From NCBI GenBank assembly GCA_019347725.1, contig JAHWKV010000099.1, positions 1 to 5,369 of the forward strand: a stretch of 5,369 nt of DNA. Direction: 5' to 3'. Below the pieces are notes generated by a model. It saw only the letters and a list, made by a program, of their open reading frames with translations. It had not been told where the DNA came from and did not search any database. The DNA comes from Actinomycetota bacterium. Its GTDB lineage: Bacteria > Actinomycetota > CADDZG01 > JAHWKV01. Positions 1 through 4,951 of this stretch are shown here, in pieces. The translations under genes were made by a program, and so were the position numbers. The number at the start of each line of letters is the position of its first letter. Positions within the stretch are counted from its first letter, which is position 1.

Positions 1-327
1 GAGATCTCCAAGGCGATGTTGGTCACGTTTAGCGCGCTTCTTCGAGAAGCTATTGAACGCGCATACGACTTTGTCTTCCTAGACCTAAAGGGCCGGGTCG
101 CAAAAATCTTGTTGGAGTTCGCCGGAGACCTCGGCAAACCGGCGCCAGACGGGACAATCATCGAGTTGGACTTGCACCAGGCCGATGTCGCGGCCATGGT
201 AGGCGGCTCCCGCCAAGCAATTAACAAAATACTCAAGGATATGGAAAACAGGGGATTACTCCGACTGGAAGGTCGAACGATAGTTCTGAACCAGCCAGAG
301 CAGTTAAAGCATAGGGCAGGCTTATGA
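1..327 (+). CDS. Crp/Fnr-family transcriptional regulator, C-terminal part (5' truncated by window edge)
   Basis: The frame is already open at base 1 and gives 108 visible residues, so the N-terminal cyclic-nucleotide-binding-type sensor domain lies outside the window. What is seen is the end of the dimerisation helix, the FLDLKGRVAKILLEFA segment that links it to the DNA-binding domain in this family, then a winged helix-turn-helix: LDLHQADVAAMVGGSRQAIN, followed by KILKDMENRGLLRLEGRTIVL. The GGSRQAINKIL stretch corresponds to the recognition helix. Proteins of this family are cytoplasmic dimers that bind operators near promoters; the effector cannot be told without the missing domain. Codons are somewhat more AT-ending than elsewhere (about 40 of 108 by my count), which is weak evidence at most for a different history. 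It does not overlap the antiporter gene 131 bp downstream, so regulation of that gene is possible but unsupported. Confidence 0.9.
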   Translation, partial: EISKAMLVTFSALLREAIERAYDFVFLDLKGRVAKILLEFAGDLGKPAPDGTIIELDLHQADVAAMVGGSRQAINKILKDMENRGLLRLEGRTIVLNQPEQLKHRAGL

Positions 328-446
328 ACCAGCTATAAACATCGGCGGTTAACTTCACTTAATGCGTGCCAACGTAGCGAGGCCTGCGGAGGTGAAGAGT
401 AAGTGTGCACTGTCGCGAGGTAAGCATGCCGAGCAGCCGTCGTGCG

Positions 447-452
447 TAGACT
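447..452 (+). promoter_or_regulatory. -10 box of a probable leaderless promoter for the antiporter
   Basis: TAGACT lies exactly 6 nt before the ATG at 459 (TAGACT-CTGACC-ATG). This is the spacing expected if transcription starts on the A of the start codon. There is no Shine-Dalgarno sequence between the box and the ATG, which fits a leaderless mRNA. No good -35 hexamer is seen 16-18 nt upstream. The same layout occurs before scpA. The rest of 328-458 shows no terminator for the preceding regulator gene. Confidence 0.5.
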
Positions 453-458
453 CTGACC

Positions 459-851
459 ATGGATCTCCTTGACATCGGGCGGGTAATTCTCGGGCTGGTG
501 CTGCTGGTCGTAGGCGGTGAGTCTCTGGTCCGTGGGGCATCGTCGCTTGCCCGGCGGATCGGCATGTCTTCGCTTGTCGTAGGCCTCACCGTGGTCTCGG
601 GGGCCACCTCGGCACCGGAACTTGCTGTCTCCGTCGGTGCGGTCCTGCGAGGCGATCCCGGACTGGCGGTCGGTAACGTTGTCGGCAGCAACATCGCCAA
701 CATTCTGCTCATCCTAGGCGTTTCAGCGCTGATCCTTCCGCTCTCGGTCAAGCTACGGCTGGTGCGGCTCGATCTGCCATTCATGTTGACGATATCGGCG
801 CTGCTGCCCTGCTGTCGCTCGATGGCGGGATCGGCGCCCTGGACGGGTTGA
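459..851 (+). CDS. Calcium/sodium antiporter (CaCA family), N-terminal half, frameshifted
   Basis: This is the first part of a membrane cation antiporter that exchanges Ca2+ for Na+ (or H+) across the cytoplasmic membrane. The first alpha-repeat is clear: GLTVVSGATSAPEL (residues 42-55) and GNVVGSNIANILL (72-84). From memory of the archaeal NCX_Mj structure, its ion ligands T50, S51, E54, S77 and N81 have exact counterparts here, even in numbering. The usual glycine of the GTS-PE motif is alanine (A49). After ISALL (residue 116) the frame leaves the family and ends in an unrelated tail, PCCRSMAGSAPWTG. Adding one base after 806 restores the expected ALLALLSLDGGIGALDG and joins this frame to the one starting at 848, giving a normal-looking 377-residue protein. 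ATG 459 is chosen because the hydrophobic first helix starts there and a -10 box sits 6 nt before it. Confidence 0.85.
   Translation: MDLLDIGRVILGLVLLVVGGESLVRGASSLARRIGMSSLVVGLTVVSGATSAPELAVSVGAVLRGDPGLAVGNVVGSNIANILLILGVSALILPLSVKLRLVRLDLPFMLTISALLPCCRSMAGSAPWTG
801..811 (+). other. Frameshift site in the antiporter gene (apparent 1-nt deletion)
   Basis: Family-like sequence runs in one frame up to the codons at 801-806 (CTG CTG, Leu-Leu) and resumes in another frame at 809 (CTG CTG TCG CTC GAT, LLSLD). The stretch reads CTGCTGCCCTG. A single additional G after 806 would give CTG CTG GCC CTG and an uninterrupted transmembrane helix. No classic slippery heptamer or strong downstream hairpin is visible, so a true deletion or a sequencing/assembly error is more likely than programmed frameshifting. 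Confidence 0.75.
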
Positions 852-1591
852 TCATGCTGGGCATGCTGGTAGCGCATTCGATGGTGAGAATTTTGGTCGG
901 CCGCCGTGATGCCGCGGGCGGCGTGACGGAGTCTGAGGACGGCGTCGACGATACGGACGAGTTTGGTGAGGGCGGGGAGGAGCCTCCACAGTCGGTCATC
1001 AAGTCGCTCCTTTTCGTGGTGGGCGGGGTCGCGTTGCTGGTGCTTGGGGCCACACTGCTCGTCGAAGGCGCCGTGAACATGGCCGCCGCCTTCGGAGTCA
1101 GCAGTCTTGTAATAGGTCTCACCGTGGTTGCCGTCGGTACGTCATTGCCCGAGCTCGCGGTATCGATAATCGCGGTGCGTAGTGGAAAGCGGGATCTGGC
1201 CGTGGGTAACGTGGTCGGCAGCAACATCTTTAACGTCGGGATAGTTCTGGGCCTTCCCGCCATGATTGCCGGCGGTGTTCCGGTCTCTGCGGCCACGGTG
1301 GCCCTGGACATTCCCTTGATGCTGGCAGCAGCGATGGCATTGCTTCCCATAGCGTTCACCGGGCTGACGATTGCCCGCTGGGAGGGCGGGCTTTTCCTTG
1401 CTCTGTACTTCGCATATACGGCTTTCGTGGTCTTGGCCGCGACCGAGCACGACGCACTCACCGGCTTCACGACGATCATGGCGTGGTTCGTGTTGCCGCT
1501 TATCACGGTGGCGCTGGTGGTGTTCACCGCGTACGAGGTGGGTCTTCGCAAAGGTCGCCGGGATGCTCGGGGCGGTAAAGCCACCGGTTGA
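848..1591 (+). CDS. Calcium/sodium antiporter (CaCA family), C-terminal half, frameshifted
   Basis: This is the second part of the antiporter above, with the second alpha-repeat GLTVVAVGTSLPEL (local residues 90-103) and GNVVGSNIFNVGIVLG (120-135). These mirror the first repeat, as expected for the inverted-repeat fold of CaCA exchangers. Hydrophobic segments follow to the C-terminus, which ends in a basic tail. Between the halves is a hydrophilic, strongly acidic loop (local residues 27-47, with 10 Asp/Glu among residues 28-45), probably the central cytoplasmic linker. The frame starts at a TTG at 848 that overlaps the TGA of the first frame (TTGA), or at ATG 854. Separate translation by reinitiation is therefore conceivable, but the upstream bases 809-847 also encode family-like sequence in this frame, so one original gene of 377 codons is the better reading. 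It could equally be annotated as a pseudogene spanning 459-1591. Confidence 0.85.
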   Translation: MIMLGMLVAHSMVRILVGRRDAAGGVTESEDGVDDTDEFGEGGEEPPQSVIKSLLFVVGGVALLVLGATLLVEGAVNMAAAFGVSSLVIGLTVVAVGTSLPELAVSIIAVRSGKRDLAVGNVVGSNIFNVGIVLGLPAMIAGGVPVSAATVALDIPLMLAAAMALLPIAFTGLTIARWEGGLFLALYFAYTAFVVLAATEHDALTGFTTIMAWFVLPLITVALVVFTAYEVGLRKGRRDARGGKATG

Positions 1592-1784
1592 GGCCTGGAA
1601 GTTAGAGTGCGTCGTTGAAATGAAGTAGAGGTTGAGGTTCAGGCCTGGTTAAAGCTGCGTCGCCATTGAAGGAGGGGCTCATCTCCTGGACACTATTGAA
1701 AGGATAGAGTTGAGGTTGAACCCGATCTGAGGGTTCTGAGCATCCGCACCACGCTCCAAGGGGCCAACGAGTACCGAGGCCTGG
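1591..1784. repeat. Three copies of the octamer AGGCCTGG
   Basis: AGGCCTGG occurs at 1591-1598 (just at the antiporter stop codon), 1641-1648 and 1777-1784. The third copy lies within a small inverted repeat, CCGAG (1774-1778) and CTCGG (1785-1789). Spacings are 50 and 136 nt, so this is not a regular array. No function is known to me; chance recurrence in GC-rich DNA is possible. Confidence 0.35.
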
Positions 1785-1874
1785 CTCGGGAAGTGCTGCT
1801 ACGTGACGCGTAGAACCCGTCTACCGGGTGCAGACGAGCCGTTTCGAAGTACGGAGGCTAAAGAACGTCGATTA
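1592..1874. other. Gene-free stretch between convergent genes (283 bp)
   Basis: It lies between the antiporter stop and the stop of the minus-strand M50 gene, where terminators would be expected. Only weak hairpins are seen: AGGAG/CTCCT (1670-1674 with 1683-1687), CCGAG/CTCGG (1774-1778 with 1785-1789) and ACCCG/CGGGT (1815-1819 with 1825-1829). None is followed by a T-tract on either strand, so no intrinsic terminator is called. A short open stretch on the plus strand, 1700-1813, has no start codon but GC-rich codon endings from 1727; it reads in part RTTLQGANEYRGLAREVLL and ends in TAG. It could be the remnant of a lost gene. No tRNA or other RNA gene was recognised. Confidence 0.5.
1615..1722 (+). 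repeat. Imperfect direct repeat rich in TTGA
   Basis: The segment at 1615-1646, which begins TTGAAATGAAGTAGAGGTTG, resembles the one at 1696-1722, TTGAAAGGATAGAGTTGAGG, when small gaps are allowed. Both continue as GAGGTT followed by C/G, A and a CC-containing end. The copies start 81 nt apart, with a shorter ATTGAAGGA between them (1665-1673). It may be a decayed tandem duplication. The match is visible by eye but short. Confidence 0.35.
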
Positions 1875-2507
1875 CTAGAAAGTGCCGCCGACCATGTTGA
1901 GGATAAACCGGACCACGGTGTTGATTATGGGTGCGGCGAAGAAGGGGAACAGCAGGAAGACGAAGACGAGCAAGATAACAAAACCCCACCGGTCCAGGAA
2001 ATAGATGATGTGCTGCTTGCTGGGCGGCAAGAAGACGCTCAACAGGCGGGAACCATCGAGCGGGGGTATAGGCATAAGGTTGAACACACCCAACACAACG
2101 TTAAGCCGAAGACTTAGGAACAGGAACTCGAGGGTGAGATCCGACGCGGTGTCGAGCATGCGGACGAAAAATGCCGCGGTGATGATCGCCAGAGCGAAAT
2201 TGACCGCCGGTCCTGCTATGGCCACCCCTGCCGACCCGAAGCGCTGATTGCGCAGTTTGTTGGGGGCAAACGGCACCGGCTTTCCCCATCCGAAACCCAC
2301 CATGACGATCATGAGTGTGCCGACCGCATCCAGGTGGGCTTTCGGGTTTACAGTAAGCCGGCCGGCGTTCTTGGCCGTTGGGTCACCTTGCACAGTTGCA
2401 GCGGCGGCGTGGCCAAATTCGTGGAGAGACAGCGCGATCAGGAACACGACCGCAACCATGATGAATCCGGCTATGTCGGGTGGGGTGGCGAGGAGATATC
2501 TAAGCAC
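1875..2507 (-). CDS. Site-2 protease family (peptidase M50) membrane zinc metalloprotease
   Basis: The protein is a polytopic membrane protease of the short S2P type, which cuts substrates within or near the membrane; its substrate is unknown. From the GTG at 2507 it has 210 residues. HEFGH (29-33) lies in the first hydrophobic segment and supplies the zinc-binding histidines and catalytic glutamate. GDPTAKNAGRLTVNPKAHLD (41-60) and GFGWGKPVPF (71-80) are the usual following motifs. AGPAVNF (98-104) and NLMPIPPLDG (142-151) carry the third metal ligand, the Asp of the LDG. The frame stays open upstream to ATG 2537 and even 2651 (inside trpS), but codons between 2537 and 2507 are rare types for this genome (TTA, TGC, TTA, CTA) and include a promoter-like TATGCT, so a later start is preferred. 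ATG 2459 is a further alternative. The gene is divergent from trpS. The family is certain; the start is not. Confidence 0.9.
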   Translation of the reverse strand: MLRYLLATPPDIAGFIMVAVVFLIALSLHEFGHAAAATVQGDPTAKNAGRLTVNPKAHLDAVGTLMIVMVGFGWGKPVPFAPNKLRNQRFGSAGVAIAGPAVNFALAIITAAFFVRMLDTASDLTLEFLFLSLRLNVVLGVFNLMPIPPLDGSRLLSVFLPPSKQHIIYFLDRWGFVILLVFVFLLFPFFAAPIINTVVRFILNMVGGTF

Positions 2508-2515
2508 TAGGCTTA

Positions 2516-2521
2516 AGCATA
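2516..2521 (-). promoter_or_regulatory. Possible -10 box for the M50 protease gene
   Basis: On the minus strand TATGCT ends 8 nt before the GTG at 2507, inside an AT-richer patch of the divergent intergenic region. This spacing would again give a very short or absent leader. No convincing -35 box is seen. The assignment depends on the GTG start being right. Confidence 0.3.
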
Positions 2522-2566
2522 AAGCGAGGTCCGGCATGGGTTGGTTAGGCGAACCCAGGTGGAGCT

Positions 2567-2572
2567 TAGGAT
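2567..2572 (+). promoter_or_regulatory. Possible -10 box for trpS
   Basis: TAGGAT lies 31 nt before the trpS ATG and would place the transcript start near 2579, ahead of the ribosome binding site. A loose TTGGTT at 2541-2546 is the only -35 candidate and is 20 nt away, longer than ideal. The region between the divergent genes is too short for a T-box leader and shows none. Confidence 0.25.
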
Positions 2573-2590
2573 CGGTGTTCGATTGCGAAG

Positions 2591-2595
2591 AAGGA
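2591..2595 (+). promoter_or_regulatory. Ribosome binding site of trpS
   Basis: AAGGA sits 8 nt before the ATG at 2604, within the purine-rich run GAAGAAGGA. It fixes this ATG as the start and marks trpS as a gene with a leader, in contrast to the leaderless layout at 447 and 3643. Confidence 0.65.
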
Positions 2596-2603
2596 CTTAG
2601 ACG

Positions 2604-3602
2604 ATGAGCAGGGTCTTTTCCGGGGTAAAGCCGACGGCTGACGTCCCCCATTTAGGCAACTACATAGGAGCGTTTCGGCACTGGGTTTCGCTGCAGGAAC
2701 AACACGAATGTTTCTTCTGTGTGGTGGACCTGCACAGCCTTACGGTCCCCTGGGATCCCAAAACACTCAGCCTAAGGTCCCGGCAAACTGCAGCCAGCCT
2801 CATCGCGTCGGGGATCGATCCAGAGCGCTCTACTTTGTTCTTGCAGTCCGAGGTTCCCGAGCACACCGAGCTGAGCTGGTTTCTTACCTGCATCGCACGG
2901 ATGGGGGAGTTGAGCCGGATGACTCAGTTCAAGGACAAGAGCCGCAACGACAAGGGAGAGGCGATCGGCACCGGCTTGTACATGTATCCGGTTCTGATGG
3001 CGGCCGACGTGCTGGCCTACCGAGCCGACCTCGTTCCCGTCGGGGATGATCAACGCCAGCACCTGGAGCTGATGCGCAACATCGCCGATCGGTTCAACCG
3101 GACCTTCGGCGAAACGTTCCCGGTACCGGCGCCTTTCATCGCCGAAGCCGGCGCGCGGATCATGTCGCTCGACGACCCGTCCAGAAAGATGGATAAGAGC
3201 TCGAGCCGGCCCAACAACCTGGTGTGGATGAACGACAAACCCGACATCGTACGCAAGAAGATCTCCGGGGCGGTGACCGACTCGGGCACAGAAATCAAAA
3301 GAGCCGAGGACAAACCGGCCATCTCCAACCTTCTGGCCATCTACTCTGCGGTGGGCGGGTCGAGTGTCGAGCAACTCGAACAGGAATACGCAGGTAAGGG
3401 GTACGGCGACTTCAAGTCCGATCTGGCCGAGGCGCTGGTCGAGTTCCTGGATCCCTTCAGGGCCCGGTACGAGGAAATTCTCGACGACCCCGCCCAGCTG
3501 GACAAGCTTCTCGACGGCGGGGCTGACGTGGCCCGGGAAGCTGCACGCGAGACCATGAAGATCGTCAGGGAGGCCGTGGGACTGAGGCGGCCCTCGCGCT
3601 AA
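2604..3602 (+). CDS. trpS: Tryptophan--tRNA ligase (tryptophanyl-tRNA synthetase)
   Basis: This cytoplasmic class Ic synthetase activates tryptophan with ATP and charges tRNA-Trp. At 332 residues it has the normal bacterial length. The N-terminus SGVKPTADVPHLGNYIGA (6-23) contains the HIGH-type signature as HLGN (16-19), with the PTAD form common in actinobacterial enzymes. MAADVL (132-137) and GDDQRQHLELMRNIADRFN (147-165) are the conserved substrate-binding core motifs. The second signature is KMDKS (195-199), where most relatives have KMSKS. ISGAVTDSGTEIKR and the anticodon-side helical region (from about 225) follow. The start is supported by an AAGGA Shine-Dalgarno sequence 8 nt upstream. 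It is divergent from the M50 gene and 52 bp upstream of scpA. No frameshift or truncation is seen. Confidence 0.97.
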   Translation: MSRVFSGVKPTADVPHLGNYIGAFRHWVSLQEQHECFFCVVDLHSLTVPWDPKTLSLRSRQTAASLIASGIDPERSTLFLQSEVPEHTELSWFLTCIARMGELSRMTQFKDKSRNDKGEAIGTGLYMYPVLMAADVLAYRADLVPVGDDQRQHLELMRNIADRFNRTFGETFPVPAPFIAEAGARIMSLDDPSRKMDKSSSRPNNLVWMNDKPDIVRKKISGAVTDSGTEIKRAEDKPAISNLLAIYSAVGGSSVEQLEQEYAGKGYGDFKSDLAEALVEFLDPFRARYEEILDDPAQLDKLLDGGADVAREAARETMKIVREAVGLRRPSR

Positions 3603-3642
3603 GGCGCCGGGCAAAATCCTCCCGACGCAGCGCTCGCCTGGC

Positions 3643-3648
3643 TATTCT
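3643..3648 (+). promoter_or_regulatory. -10 box of a probable leaderless promoter for scpA
   Basis: TATTCT is followed by exactly 6 nt (GGATCC) and then the GTG start at 3655, so transcription is predicted to begin on the start codon. No Shine-Dalgarno sequence is present before the GTG. A -35 element is poor: CCGACG at 3622-3627 shares only the GAC of TTGACA and is 15 nt away. The box lies in the 52-bp gap after trpS, which contains no strong terminator, so readthrough from trpS may also occur. Confidence 0.55.
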
Positions 3649-3654
3649 GGATCC

Positions 3655-4389
3655 GTGAGCTACGCTGTGAAGCTGGATGTCTACGAGGGTCCTTTGGACC
3701 TGTTGCTTCAGCTGATCTCCAAGGAACGGGTCGACGTCGCCGACGTGAGCATCGCCAGCGTCACCGAGGAGTACCTGCGGGCGGTTCGGGACATGGGCGA
3801 AGTCGATCTCGAAACCGCCTCGAGCTTTTGGGTTCTCGCCGCCACGCTGTTGGAGCTCAAATCCCTCAAGCTGCTGCCCAAGCGCTCTGCCGAGGACCCC
3901 GAGATAAAGCTGATGCTGGAAGAGCGGGACCGGTTGCTGCACCGTCTTATCGTTTATGCGAGTTTTAAGGAGATGGCCTCGCAGCTATCCGATCGGCTCG
4001 ACGCCAATGCAGGGTATTTCTCACGCTCGGCCGAGTTGCCGGAGGAGTTGATTCCCGCCGCCCCGGATCCGCTCCGGGAGCTCACCCCACAGACGCTGGC
4101 GCAGGCCGCCATTCGGGCAATGACGCCACCGGAGGAAGAGACCGTTGATCTGTCGCACGTAACGCCGATGAAGGTGAGCCTGGAGGAGATGATCGATACG
4201 CTCAAAGAGCGAATGCGCAGCCGGCGGCAGAGCACTTTTCGAGCCTTGTGTGCGGCGTCGACCTCTCGAATCGATATCGTCGTATCGCTGCTTGCGGTCC
4301 TGGAGCTGAGCAAGCACCGGTTTATCGACATCGATCAGGCAGAGCCCTTTGCCGAGATTTCGTTGAAGTGGGTGGCTAAGGATGAATGA
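3655..4389 (+). CDS. scpA: Segregation and condensation protein A (ScpA, kleisin)
   Basis: ScpA is the kleisin subunit that bridges the heads of the SMC dimer and recruits ScpB, forming the bacterial condensin that organises and segregates the chromosome. The 244-residue product starts with the family hallmark YAVKLDVYEGPLDLLLQLI (3-21), the N-terminal region that contacts the SMC neck. A helical middle (about 50-110: LETASSFWVLAATLLELKS and the LLEERDRLL helix) and a charged variable linker (125-165) follow. The C-terminal winged-helix part (about 190-244) contains SRIDIVVSLLAVLELSKHRF and EPFAEISLKW. The GTG start is supported by the conserved N-terminus and by the -10 box 6 nt upstream. 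Its last 8 bases overlap scpB, implying coupled translation and matched amounts of the two partners. Confidence 0.96.
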   Translation: MSYAVKLDVYEGPLDLLLQLISKERVDVADVSIASVTEEYLRAVRDMGEVDLETASSFWVLAATLLELKSLKLLPKRSAEDPEIKLMLEERDRLLHRLIVYASFKEMASQLSDRLDANAGYFSRSAELPEELIPAAPDPLRELTPQTLAQAAIRAMTPPEEETVDLSHVTPMKVSLEEMIDTLKERMRSRRQSTFRALCAASTSRIDIVVSLLAVLELSKHRFIDIDQAEPFAEISLKWVAKDE

Positions 4390-4951
4390 GGAATCCTCCC
4401 TGGGACGCTACCTGGAAGCGGTTTTGTTTATTGCCGATGAGCCCGTCCCGACGTTGGACCTGGCCGTACTTTTCGAGGTAACTGCGGCCAGGATGCAGCA
4501 GCAGCTGGAAAGGCTGGCGCAAGACCTAAAGGACGCCGGCCGGGGCGTAGTGCTGCGCCAGGTGGCCGGAGGTTGGCGACTGGCGACCCACCCGGATACG
4601 GCAGAGTTCCTGGAGCGGTTCGTCGGCGAGCAGCGCCGCTCCCGCTTGAGCCGGGCCGCCCTGGAGACGCTGGCCATCATCGCCTACCGGCAGCCCATCT
4701 CCCGTGGTCAGCTGGCGGAGATTCGAGGTGTGTCGTGCGACGGTGTGCTCAGAAATCTGCTTTCCCGCGGCGTTGTGACTGAAGTGAGCCGCGATGCCGG
4801 TCCGGGGCGGGCGATCTTGTACGGGACCACGCCCGTACTGCTGGAGCGTCTGGGCCTGGACAACTTGTCCGATCTGCCATCGCTGGCCGACTACATGCCC
4901 GACGGGATAACGGTGCAGAAGATGGAGTCGGGGCTGGGGCCGGGATTGTGA
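4382..4951 (+). CDS. scpB: Segregation and condensation protein B (ScpB)
   Basis: ScpB is a dimeric tandem winged-helix protein that binds the ScpA linker and stabilises the SMC-ScpA ring in the cytoplasm. The 189-residue product has the first winged helix at about 6-75 (LGRYLEAVLFIADEPV, then GGWRLATHPD) and the second at about 88-160. The family signature is RLSRAALETLAIIAYRQPIS (88-107), followed by RGVSCDGVLRNLLSRGVV and GRAILYGTTPVLLERLGL. Family members usually read RGVNSDGV; here it is RGVSCDGV, a mild change. The ATG overlaps the end of scpA by 8 nt and has a GGTGG purine stretch 6 nt upstream. The stop overlaps the next start as GTGA. Length and order are typical. Confidence 0.96.
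   Translation: MNEESSLGRYLEAVLFIADEPVPTLDLAVLFEVTAARMQQQLERLAQDLKDAGRGVVLRQVAGGWRLATHPDTAEFLERFVGEQRRSRLSRAALETLAIIAYRQPISRGQLAEIRGVSCDGVLRNLLSRGVVTEVSRDAGPGRAILYGTTPVLLERLGLDNLSDLPSLADYMPDGITVQKMESGLGPGL

Noticed and set aside
353..397. Inverted repeat CTTCAC/GTGAAG as an operator for the Crp/Fnr regulator
   Set aside because: The 6-bp arms are 33 nt apart, which does not match the compact palindromes bound by this family; probably chance.
1..458. Left end as a horizontally acquired segment because of more AT-ending codons
   Set aside because: The shift is modest (about 63% G/C-ending codons by hand count), there is no sharp boundary, and no mobile element is seen.
781..1584. Long open frame on the minus strand opposite the antiporter (267 residues)
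   Set aside because: Its product is a low-complexity Ser/Thr/Pro/Ala/Arg sequence, the usual mirror of a GC-rich membrane protein gene, whereas the plus strand carries clear CaCA motifs.
1774..1829. Hairpins CCGAG/CTCGG and ACCCG/CGGGT as transcription terminators
   Set aside because: The stems are only 5 bp and neither is followed by a run of T on either strand.
1803..2117. Plus-strand open frame over the end of the M50 gene
   Set aside because: The product is a run of charged and Gln-rich residues with no domain, and it mirrors the conserved C-terminal helices of the protease.
2508..2603. T-box or other riboswitch leader controlling trpS
   Set aside because: The divergent gap is only about 96 bp, with no T-box consensus sequence or terminator/antiterminator pair visible.
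2772..3614. Long open frame on the minus strand opposite trpS (280 residues)
   Set aside because: It has no recognisable domain and lies wholly antisense to an intact, conserved trpS.
3602..3642. Terminator between trpS and scpA (AGGCG/CGCCT and CCGGG-type pairing)
   Set aside because: The outer arms are 5 bp with a long loop, the inner stem is about 4 bp, and there is no T-tract.
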